Translations under genes and position numbers: made by a program
Assembly (NCBI GenBank): GCA_008704415.1
Contig: VXIS01000009.1
Location: 248,001 to 312,000 of the forward strand
DNA: 64,000 bases
DNA from: Sphaerosporella brunnea
Taxonomy: Eukaryota > Ascomycota > Pezizomycetes > Pezizales > Pyronemataceae
Direction: 5' to 3'
The notes under the pieces: generated by a model
Databases searched by the model: none
What the model saw: the letters and a program-made list of their open reading frames with translations, nothing else
What the model was told of the DNA's origin: nothing
Shown here: one piece after another, positions 11,510 to 23,900 of the stretch
Numbering within the stretch: the stretch's first letter is position 1
Layout: every line of letters starts with the position of its first letter

Positions 11510-13678
11510 ATGTCTCCAGTTACTACACGCAGCCAGAATCGCCGGCGACAGGAGCTGGACCCACCCGCGCCCGTGCATCCGCCGCCCCCGACGACTCCAC
11601 CGAACGTTCCCCACTCACGTCGTCTCGCCAACACACGAAACGATGATGATTCCGCCATCGCCACATCGACATTCTCCACCGACTCGCTCACCGACGCGCT
11701 TCTCGAAGCCTCCACGTCTTTACAGACGTCCAGCATGGCGACCCCACGAAGCATCACCTCCGACGCGTTGCGGCCGCACGCCTTCAACGATACGATCAAC
11801 CGACCACGCCCGTCCAAGGCATCGCGCCCAACGCTAGATGCAGCCTTATACCGCGAGCTGTGGGACCGCGTCGCATATGACGTCGAGTCTTTGTGGGATG
11901 TCTTTGACCCTGCCGACATCGAGGTGCCTGCCGACGTGCACGACGGCCAGCGTTGGTGTGGCTGGCCTCCCTCACAGTACGAGGGCGAAGTCCTGGAGTG
12001 GTTCTTCCACCATATCGACCCGCTCCTTCACCCACCAGCGGATGTCCCACCCACTGACCACCGGGTCGAGTACGTGCCCTCCGGCAACCTGATTCTAAAA
12101 CACGGCGACGCCGACCGAAAAGGAGACTTGCTCGTGAGATGTACGCGCGGCAGCAACCCCGGAACGTACTGGGACCAAGTGCGTGTCGTCGGCGAGCTCA
12201 AGCGCAATCCCAAGACGGACGGACTCGATAAGACCATCTTGCAGCTTGCGAACTACGTGCGAGAGATGTTCGGTACCCAGCCGCAGCGATGCTGGGTGCT
12301 GGCCTTCACCTTGTGCGGCGAGCTCATGCGAGTATTCCGCTTCGATCGATCGGGCGTTCTTGCATCGACCGCGATTGACATCCATGATCAGCCAATGCTT
12401 TTTATATCCGCGATGAAAGCGTTCCTGACCGACGATGCCACCGCCCTAGGATTCGATCCGAGCATTCGCTGGACCCCCGCTGGCGATGCAGAGCAAGTAT
12501 ACGATCCAACGATGCACTTCATATATCCCAGCCTTCCCGATCCCTTCGTTGTCGCCGCTGGAGGGGCCAAATACCGCATTTTTCGCGGGTTTATCGTCCG
12601 CAGGTATGCGATAGCAACGCGTGGAACAGTCTGCTGGCGAGCGCGGCCTTACGATGCCCCGCTCGACAGCCCGTGGGTATACGTGGTGAAGGATCAATGG
12701 CGGGCGGCGGAACGAGAATCAGAAGGCGATTTTCTGTCGCGCATCTCTCGAGGCACCGTTGGCCTCCCGGGATATATATGGCACGCCGATATGTACCACT
12801 GTAAAAGATTGATGGATGTAGCCGGCCACGTGAGGAGAAACGTTGCGCACAGCGCTCAAGACCGCACCTCAACCCCCGCTCCGCTGACCCGCACCAGCCG
12901 CAACTTGTACCGCGGCGTCTCCGATGTTTGCCTGCACAACCGCGTAAAGACGCGCATCATCATGAGCCCTCTCGGATCACCACTGCTCTCTTTTCGTTCG
13001 TACAAACACCTCCTCACAGCGCTGCGTGACGCGGTGCTCGGCCACCGCCATATGTACGCGGAGCTCCAAATCGTGCACCGCGACGTGTCGCTCAACAATA
13101 TACTGCTCGAACAAGAGGGCGCTTGCGGCACCGGCTTCCTGATCGACTTCGATTTCGCCATCGACCGCGCACGCCAGACGCGGTCGGGCGCCGACTTCAT
13201 CACCGGCACCTTCATGTACGTGTCGATCGAGGTGCTTGAGGGTGCGATGTCGGCGCCGCACTCGCCGCTGGAGGATCTAGAGAGCTTCTACTACGTCCTC
13301 CTCGACATAGCAATCCACTACGACGAGCGCGGCGCCCGCCGATCTCGGCCGCCGGCTACGACGGTGTTTGCCCGCCCTAGCCACACCGAGTTCAGCCTGA
13401 CTGAGCTGTGCACGGTCGCCGCCAACGCGAAGAGAGGTTACCTCGCGCGCCGCAAGTTCCTCCGCGAGGTCGTGCCCACCTTCAACGCTGTTGCGTCTGC
13501 ACAGCTGTCCAACGTGCTGGACCAGTGGCGCGCGCTCATCGCAGAGGAGTATCGTCGCGCCGATGAGTGTGTCGGCGCGGCGGACCATGAGGAGGACGAA
13601 TTGAGGGAGGTCAGGATTGCGAACATGTACGATGCTGTGTTAGGGGTTCTGGAAGCGGGGATTGAAGTGTTGGTGTAA
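11510..13678 (+). CDS. FunK1 fungal-type protein kinase
   Basis: Predicted Ser/Thr-type kinase of the fungal-specific FunK1 family, 722 residues from the chosen start. The frame is open from 11291, but the ATG at 11510 follows a CA-rich leader, sits in CGCGATGTC, and begins the usual basic, Ser/Thr/Pro-rich N-terminus (MSPVTTRSQNRRR). Family landmarks in order: GELKRNPKTDG at about residue 229; the FDRSG block at about 277; a beta-3 lysine in VVKDQW (K394) with a following E-rich helix; catalytic HRD at 523-525 with N530 in HRDVSLNNILL; and metal-binding DFD at 546-548 in LIDFDFAI. DFD replaces the usual DFG, which is common in this family. ATP-binding and catalytic residues all appear present, so an active enzyme is plausible; the substrate is unknown. 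No intron is needed. Codon use is GC-biased, unlike the surrounding sequence, and there is no operon-like neighbour. Confidence 0.92.
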   Translation: MSPVTTRSQNRRRQELDPPAPVHPPPPTTPPNVPHSRRLANTRNDDDSAIATSTFSTDSLTDALLEASTSLQTSSMATPRSITSDALRPHAFNDTINRPRPSKASRPTLDAALYRELWDRVAYDVESLWDVFDPADIEVPADVHDGQRWCGWPPSQYEGEVLEWFFHHIDPLLHPPADVPPTDHRVEYVPSGNLILKHGDADRKGDLLVRCTRGSNPGTYWDQVRVVGELKRNPKTDGLDKTILQLANYVREMFGTQPQRCWVLAFTLCGELMRVFRFDRSGVLASTAIDIHDQPMLFISAMKAFLTDDATALGFDPSIRWTPAGDAEQVYDPTMHFIYPSLPDPFVVAAGGAKYRIFRGFIVRRYAIATRGTVCWRARPYDAPLDSPWVYVVKDQWRAAERESEGDFLSRISRGTVGLPGYIWHADMYHCKRLMDVAGHVRRNVAHSAQDRTSTPAPLTRTSRNLYRGVSDVCLHNRVKTRIIMSPLGSPLLSFRSYKHLLTALRDAVLGHRHMYAELQIVHRDVSLNNILLEQEGACGTGFLIDFDFAIDRARQTRSGADFITGTFMYVSIEVLEGAMSAPHSPLEDLESFYYVLLDIAIHYDERGARRSRPPATTVFARPSHTEFSLTELCTVAANAKRGYLARRKFLREVVPTFNAVASAQLSNVLDQWRALIAEEYRRADECVGAADHEEDELREVRIANMYDAVLGVLEAGIEVLV

Positions 13679-16240
13679 CGGTTTCCTCTGCTTGGTTTGG
13701 GATGAGGAGGAGGCTGTCGTCGGTTCGTTATGTATACCTGGCTATCGCCCGGCATTTCTTGGGTTCTCGCTGCTGAGACGGACGCACCCAGTCAGGCCGA
13801 AAGCGGAATTCATGTTCTATCAAACTCGCGTGCATCATGTCTCCGTGCGTTGGGCCACGAGACGTATTTGCGGCTGTGAAATCCAGGTTGCGTCGAGTTT
13901 GCGAGTCAGAGTGCGGTTACTGGTATGTTGGGGTAGCTTCCTGTCTCATGTTGGGGGATGTGAACATAATGGGCTGTTGAAACCCGCCGATTTCTGGTGA
14001 GATTGTCGGTTGTGGCGGAGAACGTTGTGGTTGTTTACTCGGCGCAGTTGCCGTCCAGCGTGTTGCTGTTTGTTTCCAGATTGACTACCAGGTCCGCAAG
14101 TTGGAGGAGGACGTTGCACCGGACAAACTGTCGCGTTTTTGGTACGCGATGAGGGCCAGGACTGAACTCACGTCGAGGTCATTTCACCAAGTGGCTTACG
14201 ATGCGTCAGCGTGCTCGGTGACTTTCCTGCTGGTGTAATTCTCCACGCGATCGAACGCAGCTATCCAACCAGCACTAAACAGCGCTTGCTGTTTCTGCCT
14301 CTCAGCCAGACGACAAAGCCGGGAGCAGCTGTGAAGGAGTCGAGACTCCAGCAGACCCGCGCGCTCTGGCGCAAAGCTCTGCGGAGGAAGCACCTTCGGT
14401 GGCGGTGTGCTGCTGAGCTGTTCCACGATCGAAAGGTCGCGCTGCTATCTTTCAGTTGCTGCGGAACAGCAGGAGGTGGCGGTCGCTCCGACGAGGTAGG
14501 GAGGCATCTGCAGCAAGAGTGGCTTTGGTGTTTTTCGCGTTGTTACCGGTCTGTGTCTTTCCTGTGTTGACTCTTAATGCATCTTTCCGCGTTTCGTTGA
14601 TATCTAGGATCGCCGCTGTTGGCCGATGAGATGGCATCAATAAGGCGGGGCCAGTCCGGGGGTCTGTAACGATCGTTCACGGCCATATAGAGACAGTAAA
14701 CGAGGATACCCACAAACAAATGTCGGTTGGCGCTGTTCGGCAACACTCCCACTGGTGTCAGTGATCGTGCGCATATACGCAACGTCCACGCCACGTCTCC
14801 GCCCCCGGCATAGGGCCAATGGTTTGAAGACGCTGGTTTCAACATACCAACAACGTAAAGTTGGTGTAGAATTGCCGGTCGGAACCGAGCTCACGCAAAC
14901 GTGGTTGTGAAAATCTGGGTGGTGGTTTTTCACTCACAACCACCAAGCGCTGCGTTCAGGCATTGGGACTCCGACGTCCACGCGACGGAGTACCCACATC
15001 TTCACGCCGGCTTCTTGTCAGACCCAACCAAGCGCCTCAGCTCACACTGGCGTATACTTCAGCGCCCGGACGCTATCGGCGGCGGAAACTGGTGCCAACA
15101 CGCACGCACCGGCCGCGAAAAGGATTATGGCGCATGAGAGCACGCACAAGTCGGGGTTACAACAGTGTGCCGCGTTTGGGAACCTTGCCGCACCATCCGT
15201 GACATTGGAGACGATCGATGAACGAGCTTGCTTGCGTCTCTGCGCACTGCTTCAGTGTGAGGAGTGCGGGAAGTTGCTGCCATCGTTCTTAGGCGGTCCC
15301 GCGGTGCGGATATTTGTGGGTGAAATCGCAGCGACATGGAGCGTCTTGGCTGGTCCAACGGGATGAATGCCACCGAATTCAGCTCATGCCGGTGATTGCC
15401 GCGGTGGACTGTGGAAGCATTTCCAGTCGGGATGGAGACGATGCTGTCCAAGCGAAATTTACCAGAGCCAACGCATTTTACAAGTTGATGTGAAAGTGTT
15501 TGTACACAACGGTTGCTGCTGTTTTTAGTTTGCGCAGGGGCGTCGTGGTTTCCAGACACGTGGCCGTGGTGGCCCGGTAGCCTGCGGAGTTGTCGGATGC
15601 CATGCAAGTCGATGTTGGTGATGCCAGTTTCCGCTTTCACGGATCGGCTCGGAGCAATGATGGATCGACGGATAGTCGTGGGCGGTATATGGCCGAGTGT
15701 GGAGAGATAGCTGCTGCGATGTCGGAGCACGCCGCTGACGCCGCTCATCGATCCACTGACACCCTCCGCTATCTGACTGCCTACCAGCGGCTTCTGCTGC
15801 TCTGCTAGCGCACACCGCGCAGTCAGATAGCCGCCCCACAACGGGTTCCAATGCTAGCCACCCTAGCCAGCTGGTACTGCGATAAGCACTGATCTACATG
15901 GCGGCTCCATGAGCAGGCAGCCGACCGTGGTGGCGGAGTGGCAGAGCTGAGCCCAAAGCGGATCTGTATCCAGCCCAGAGGATGGACTGCGAGATCGGCA
16001 TGATAGGATTAGATCCGGTGTGCGCAAGGCGCAGCGATCACCAAGTGACTAACCGGCTGGTGTTCGGCTTCTTTGGGAAGAAGCACCGCTGCGAAGGGAG
16101 TCGCCAACCGTGAAATCCACCGTGGGAACATGGACGGTCGGGCGGACGAAGTGGAGACCCGAACGACGGAGCGCATTCGGTTGTGTTGTCAGGTCTCAGT
16201 GTCGTGGGTGGAGGCTCCTCCGGAAGGCGTGCGGCGTATA

Positions 16241-16253
16241 CCCCCCCCCCCCC
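16241..16253. repeat. C13 homopolymer
   Basis: Thirteen uninterrupted C residues. Length is likely unstable between isolates and between sequencing methods. Confidence 0.95.
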
Positions 16254-17839
16254 GCGAGGTACCGGTCTGGACATACGTCCGATGCCGATATCCACAAAGC
16301 GCGGCTGCAATTCTTTCCAAGCAGAGTGCGCGGTTCATGGAAATGCCGAGGCCTTTAGCGGTATAGCAGCGCGTGCGGCTCGGCATATCTAGACATCCAG
16401 TGAGCAGTCGGCAGGGCCAACGCCGGGGGTAGCCAGGAATCGCGTGAGGTCGGCGTAGATACCGCATTCATATCAGTCCGAATTCAACTCGCAGATCGAA
16501 ATAGGGCACGACCTGCAAGACGTTCTGCGTGCTGACTGGCTTTGTGCGATGGAATCACCGGAACAAGAAATGTTCGTCGTACCTATGATTATTTTATGTC
16601 CGGTGTGCGCCACTGGAGGCTTCACCCAATACATGACACCGCTGATACCACGTCCAGGACTTTCCTCCCGCCTGGTGAGAGAATGCTCACTTCGATCCGG
16701 CTTTGGTTTCGTCGAGTCGACTCCGCAATGCATGCCGCGGACATCGGTCACACGCAGGCGATACTCTGATGCCGACATTCGGAAAGCGCGACGGCAATGC
16801 GAACGGGTCTGCGTTATCGCGGTGTCTGCCGCTCTGTCTATCTCCACAGTCAGTTTGGCTCCGGCGGTCTTCTGGTGGATGCCTGTGTGCGATAGAAACA
16901 CCTGCTCTCGAAAGGTTAGTCGAAAAAAGCTCCAGTTCGATCTGAGGTTTACAAACCTGGGGACCCGCATTCATAAATACCGCTCCATGCGGCAGGACAA
17001 TCAAGTTTTTGCGCATAATGTTAGGGTGGGGAAGGCCGAAAACCGACTTCCGCACCAAACGGTTTGTCGGCGAGTATGCATGTCATAACCGGCACGACTA
17101 CATCCCCGGGTTAACGATGTGCACCGTCGCACTGTGAGCTTCTTCGAGATGATGCGAGGCGAGACCAAAACCTCATGGGTCTCGGAAAGTTAGATCTCGA
17201 CTGTCAGGGGAACAACCGACGAAAGATCTCGACAAAATGGAGCTTTCCTTGGAATAGCCACCTTGCTATACGACGGCATTCGAGTTGACAAGGTGTGCAC
17301 GGCTGTTCGGATCCCAGAACACCCCAAAAATATCCATCAACGCAACACCCGTGTTGGCAATGCCACTGCATTTATTCCCGACAGATACTTGCCATCGGCG
17401 CGCATCATATCTAGTGCCGGAACGCAACCCAGATGTCGAACGAAAAACCTTCAGTCAACACGATTGCGGGGCTCATGCCAACAAACCCACTCGCCCAATG
17501 ACCACTAACGTTTTTGGTCGCGCCATCGATCTCGTTCTGGATCTCAACAACGCAAAAGGCCGCACACGACCGTGGGATCGCAGACTTTCGCCGCCAGCGT
17601 CTTCAACCTTTTCTGCCGAGCTTCATACGAGGTCTGATGAGCTCCAGACCGCGTACCTGAAATTGTAGCGTTACCAGTATGGCCTGGCGCGGGAGTTAAG
17701 GTCTCCGACCGGGAAAGAAGACCGATGCGACGGCAGGCTATTGGAATATAAGTGCAAACATCTACCCGGGACAGTATTTTCCCATCCACCTGTGCCAACT
17801 GCGCCACCGTGATCGACCTACGACTATCCTCCGGCACGT

Positions 17840-17981
17840 GCCGGATGGGTTTCCAAATATCCTGATCCGCCGCGACCTCCATCGCATGATTCAAAATCGA
17901 GGTCCCCTTCGTCAAGGTCATGCTCCCCTCCCTAACAGGGAGAACAGCGGGTCCGAATCTCAACCTCTCAGATATTGCCAC
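17840..17981 (-). pseudogene. Possible cytochrome P450 fragment (K-helix region)
   Basis: Minus-strand reading from 17981 gives ISERLRFGPAVLPVRE, then TLTKGTSILN and DQDIWKP. This order imitates the P450 K-helix ExxR motif followed by the PKGT strand and the DPDIW segment. No I-helix and no haem-binding Cys loop is found on either side, so at most this is a short relic. Chance similarity is a real alternative. Confidence 0.25.
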
Positions 17982-20900
17982 AGCGGCAGGCGAAATATCA
18001 GTTGGATGGTCCGTTGCTCGTTTATCGTCCGATCATGAATGAATTCATCCCCTGCGACGGTGTTGACCCTTTCCAGCGCCAGCGGAATTCCAGCGCACCG
18101 CTTACGGAGACGCGTTCATGAGCGTCGGGGTAGGATGAAATTTGGACTCGCTGCTCATTGCTCAATCCAACACAGATTCACCTTTGGGGAATCCGTGGTT
18201 CGCGCTCCTCATAGTGCCTCCTGGGAGCGACAGCGTTCATCGTCACCCGCCGGAACCCGGTCTGGAAATCTTGGCAGACTTCCAGCTGGGTTTCTGAAAA
18301 TCGCCTTATCCTGCACGGCTTCTCCCGCTCGCCTTCTGCATTCAACCTGTCCCGGTTGTCACTTATCGCCGGTTTCCACATTCCATCGTAACCCTAACCA
18401 TCCCCCCTCATTCATCGCCTACATCCGCGCACCATATCTCCGAGTCGACATCGGGCTGTTGACGTACTCCCCGACCGCATAATACGCTTTGCCCGTGGTT
18501 ATGGAATTATGTGGGCGGCTGTTGCGGAACGTTTCTTGCAGCTACTCTACCGGCCAACAGTTTCGGTGTCGACATCGCACTTGCACGACACCGCCTCACG
18601 CTCGCAAATGCAGCGTCCTGATCCACCGGTGGCTGCTCGGCTGTTCAGATTCGTCGCACGCGCGCATCTTGCAACATGCGCGACGACTGAGGTCTCGTTG
18701 TGGGCTACAGGTCTCAACGCCTTTTCATGATGCCGTATTCCGCTGCATACCGTTCCAAACGCGCACCAACTGTCGCATCGCGGCCGGTCATTTCTGACGT
18801 TTCGGTATGTTCCCTAACCCCAAGACAGGTGCTGAATGCGAACATATCTGACAATATTGCAGGTCCACTCCGATTACGACGGCTTGCGGATGGCCATTGT
18901 TTGCAGGCGCCTTGGCCGGCGGTTCCGACCATTGTGTCCTCTTGCCTCGCCACTCCGCCGGTTGCATCTCCGTCTTATCCGCAGTGCCGTGAAGGCAAGC
19001 GCAGACTCACTCGTCCGTGGCCGGTCGCTAACTGCGAGAACAGCGCCCCCGGCTCCGAGCTGCAGAGTCGTCAATATCGTATTTTTTCGTCAGCTGGTGT
19101 TTCACATACTCGTCTTGGTTATGGCGTTGAAGGTGCACATCTAAGGTTTCGCGGAGTCGTTAAGGTCCCGAAATCCTCAAGACCAGTATACGCCGGATAC
19201 TCGTTTCCCTGCACACTGCGCATGGAAGTGTAGCGTCGACCCGAGGCTAAGAATCCCGCTGTCCGCGCTGCGCCGCCCGCGACCGCTTGGGCGGACAGGG
19301 ACACGAAACTCTTGTCGGAGAATTTCGAACCCAGCCTAAATAGTTGCAGTGAGAGTCCCATGCTCGGGCGGTCATGCATTTCTCTTTCTTCGCCGCCGTC
19401 TGTCAGGGTGCTGCCGCGGTTCTCCTATCAACGCCTGGTCGCCGATTTTCCCGTTCTACCGGCATCTGCAACCGCGCTTCGCACTTTCCTGTCTCCAGCG
19501 CAGCGGCAAACACCCTGTACTCTCTATCCACTGCGGCGTCTCCCACCAGGATTGTTGATTTCCGCTGAAGATTTTCACATCATTTACCATCGCCAACAAC
19601 ACCGGAGTGTACGAATCTCCCCGAATCCAGCATTTCCTCTTCTCTGTGTTCTGCGCATATCTTTACAGTCATTGTGGGGCGTCGGTTTGTAGATTCCCTA
19701 CCAGGCGACGCGGCAGTATACTCGCAGCCGTACTACGCGGCCTGTGCCTTGCGAATTCCTCCTCAACGATCTACAGGCCTGATTATTCCACTCTGTGGCA
19801 CCCGCGATTGGCCGGCAGGCTGCTCTCATTGGTGAGAAACCAATTCCGGCCACTGCATCGCCTCATGGCGTTTTCATGAGGGCCTATCTGGCAGCGAGCC
19901 TCTTCGACCGCTCGCAGTATGGAAGTGCGCAGAACGCCAGCGCAATGGCTTCACAGAAATGATTGCATTGCAGGTATTGATATTCGGCAGGCCGACAAGA
20001 TCCCAAACTATTGGCACTTGATGGTTGAAAGCTTGGAGACGCGCTGATGTGGATGATATCGGGAAGCCAATTAGCCCGCCCTCGTCTGCACCCAATCCGT
20101 GTTCGGGATCGTTATCATCCCCCACGGCTGGGCGTCTAGCTGCACGGCTTCTCCGCGATTGTGCGGGTTGCCTATGGGTGATGCGGCGTTCAGCCACGGC
20201 GATCGGCATCTATACTACAAAGTCGCCGCCCCTCATCGTAGATCTCGGTGCACCGCTGTTCCGCCGAGTAAGTCGCCAGGCGATGACACGTAGCCGTGCC
20301 ATCCGGAAAGCTTCTGGCATCCCGCGCGTACGCACGACTGTTTGTATCTCCCTTGCAACCGCCGCGTGGGTCTGCCAGATGTCACCTTGGTTGTCCGTCC
20401 GAAAACCATCGGTCTGTCGCGGCTCGCGCCTGCATGTCGCTTCAACAGGTTCCAATTGGCCGCGTCGACAACCTCCGCGTGGTCTCTACCGTTGCGGAAC
20501 GGCTGGCGGCTCTTGGTCTACCTAACTGATCGCCCCACAAGGCCGTTTGCTGCATCGTGAAGTATTCACGCCGCGACAACTCCGGCACCTCGGCCAGCTC
20601 CGAGCGCTGGGGGAAAGTTTGTATGCTACTGATCGATCCATCGGGCCATGCCGGAGCGCCAAATAACCTGGCAAACACTCACGAACCGCAAGATGCATCT
20701 AGCATGTGTACAGAAGATATTGCGTGTGCTACCGCTGGCACAGCCGGGAGTGTACATTCCCGTCACGGTCTGGCCGTGGGCGCGTCTGTACGGGCAGCGA
20801 TGACGGCCGCGGCTTATATAGGTGCTGCCACAGTAGCGTGAGGCGCCGGGCGGGGGGATTAGTCGGGCGCGCAATCAGCGGATGTTTCCCAGCCGCTGTT

Positions 20901-23900
20901 CGCTTGCCGATTGCGGCCGACAAAGCGGAAAACAGGGCCACCCGCTGTTGATTCTTGTGATGTTGTTGTCCGATTGCGTACTGGCACTACATATAGCGGC
21001 ACTCATGGGGGGTGGGGACTCTGATATTTGGGGAGGAGTAGATCATGTTGCCAGAGGAAGCTGTGCTCGTGTTTTTGTGCATCACGAAATTGGCGCACAG
21101 ACACTCGTGACGTGCGACCGGCTGCCTCCACACATAGCGCCGGTGTGCGGTGGCGCCTTTCGATCCCAAATGTCCCGCAGATTGCCGGTTTCGTTGCCGT
21201 GTATGTCACAGGCATCGCTCGGCGCACTCATCGTCTGAAGCAAAGCGCAAAGAATCTTTTCATCAAACTGCCGGCAGAAACGTACACGTATCAGTACCCA
21301 CTAGTGAACCAAACACCCACCGGAAGCGCTCTCGACACCTCGGGTGGCCGCACGCGGCGATCGTGAAGAAATTGTTGTTGTCGTTTGCAGCGTGTTCGGT
21401 GCTGTACGCGTGGTGTTTCCAGGCAAGCTGTGGCGGTGTTGGCGTATCGCTGCCTGTTGGTTGTTGTTTTTGGGTTCTGTGTTGATGGTAGGGTTGCGGT
21501 TGTACTGAGTGTTGGGACGGACAGCAGGCGGGTTGTATACACCCGCCGTCGGGCTTGGGAGGGTGTACGGCTTGGAATTTAAAACACCCCTTCAACCGTT
21601 GAGCGCTATGACTTTTGTAGCCTTCCTCTGGTTGAAAGGACTCTCTGGTCGACCTACTGGCAGGGCGTCGCTCGACGCATCGTTGGTTGCCAACAGGGCG
21701 ATAACCGGGAACAATCCAGCGCTTCCGCGGTGGCGGTGGATGCAGAGTGAACCTATATTTACACATGATCTCCGTCGACTAGGGCAAAGCAAGGTGCGCT
21801 TGTACACAAGTGCACAAGTGTCCAGCGTTGATGCGCGAACAACACATCCCCTCAAGTCACAGTGAAGGAGGGCAGGGAATCTTCAGGCTTCGCATCCGCG
21901 CATCCAGTGTCTTAGTGATCCTGCACAGTCACCATGGGCAGTGGTTTGGGGTGCTCTGGGTACCGTGGCATTCTCCTCCTACAGGCACGATGGGACGATT
22001 GCAGGACGCGAAGACGCCTCAAGGCGGTGGGTATAGCGGCACACAAGCCTGCGCTGCCCTGAGGTGGACTGTTTGTCGCCGGGGACCGGTCGTGCTGTGT
22101 ACCACATGTGGATATTGACAACCGCAGCGGACAGTTCAGGGAGCATGTGGGTACTGGTGACCATGGGTGCTCTTCAAGGCCATCGTTCGCGATAAGCTTC
22201 ACCCGAGGTAATCAGAGTCGGGAGTATGCCAAATGCTGGCAAGGATAAATAGCACGCAACGGACGGCGGCAGGATCTAGTCGTTAGAAGCGCTGCACGAC
22301 TTCCACGCATCGCCTTGCTCCGTCGTTGCGCAAGCGACGGCCGGCATTCGCACAAGCGTGAGGTGATCGCGCCGCGCGATCTTGATGCGTGGCACGGGGA
22401 TACACATCGAGAACGATAATTGTTAGCTGCGATGTCGTCGATCGCAACGAACGCATAACGCGTCGTCGGGCGCTGATCGGTAACATTACAGCCTGCTGGG
22501 ATGTCGCGTGTGGCTGAGCGGCACGGCGCTTGCGGCTGGCGCTTGCGGCAGATGCGATAACATGCGCATCCGATAAGATCGACTGAGGCGCTGAGATAAG
22601 CCGCTACCGCGCGATGATGTAAGCGCGCCAAGCCGATTTCTTTGGAACGCGTTGCCTGGCCAACCCGCACACTGCGATCAAGGTTGTTCTCGTCACGTCT
22701 GCACTGCCGCCTCCTTGACGTCGGATCCCAACCGCACCTCGCGCTACTCTCATGATGTCTTCATAGCACGCCTGTCCGACTGTCAAATCAGCCGCCCGCT
22801 ACGCGACGAGATCAGATTATTTTCGCGCACGGAAGATCAAGTTCGAACCGCCGAACGCACGACCGAAATACCCGCCGCTCGGCGCAGCAGCGAGTACGCA
22901 CGAAACGAGCTTATCACCGCCATCATAGCTGCCCCTCCGTTCCTGTCTCCGAGTCGTCGCGATCGGCTCTTTTGATACCTGCACCACACGATCGGCTACA
23001 TATGCTCCCCAGTGCACATCTGCCCGCGTTCGGAGTTCAGCTCATCACCGAAGCCGGTCCGGCCAGCGACGACGTTATCGCGATGCCGCTCGGCAGCGAG
23101 AAGCCTTGCGTATCTAGCTCGCCGGGCGCGCTGTCGCGATTGCAGCACACTCCGAAACATCAAGCCTCGCATTGCCGCGGATGTCTTTGCTGGACCTGTT
23201 GGAACAACAAGTCCACCGACGACTGAAAGCGGGACATCCGGAGATGGTTTCATCGTTGCGACCCTCGCCCAGACTCAGTTGCGTTTGCTGTGGGGCCATC
23301 CCGAGCGTGGTCGCCTTCGCCATCGCCTGCGCCCGTCATCGTCTGGGCGAATGTCAGCACGGATAATACGCGAGCCAGCTATCGGTCTTGCAGTGACAGA
23401 CGCAAGGCGTCACGGCGTGACGATCGCGAGATTACGATCCCTGTGCGGTAGTCGACGTGCGGGAGGTTGTCGGTGCGCTGACGTCATTGTGTCCTCAGCT
23501 GGTTCCTGCGATCGCAGATACCTTAGGTTGTGAGGACCACGCATGGTCGAGATGGCTGGACATTTGGCGGGAGAGAATGGAGGAACGAGCGTTGGCATGA
23601 GGCACGATTGGTGGAGCTGGCACGTTGCAAAGCGTCAAGTCGGGAGGAGGAGCGGCGGGGGCGAAGAGAATGCCAGGAAGACAAACGTGTTCCGCATAGA
23701 CGGATATCTGAAGAGAAAACGGTTAGACGCTCCGGCGGCGTCGTGTGCGCGTTCTGTAGAGATTGAAACATTTGCTAGGAAATCGTGTTAGTCTGATACC
23801 GACCCGGCAAAAGGATGTGGTTCAAATGATAGCGGGTCATGCCCAGTGACGCAACTATCATGTGAGGCAAAATCGACTATTCTCAGAAAATGGGGTGGTA

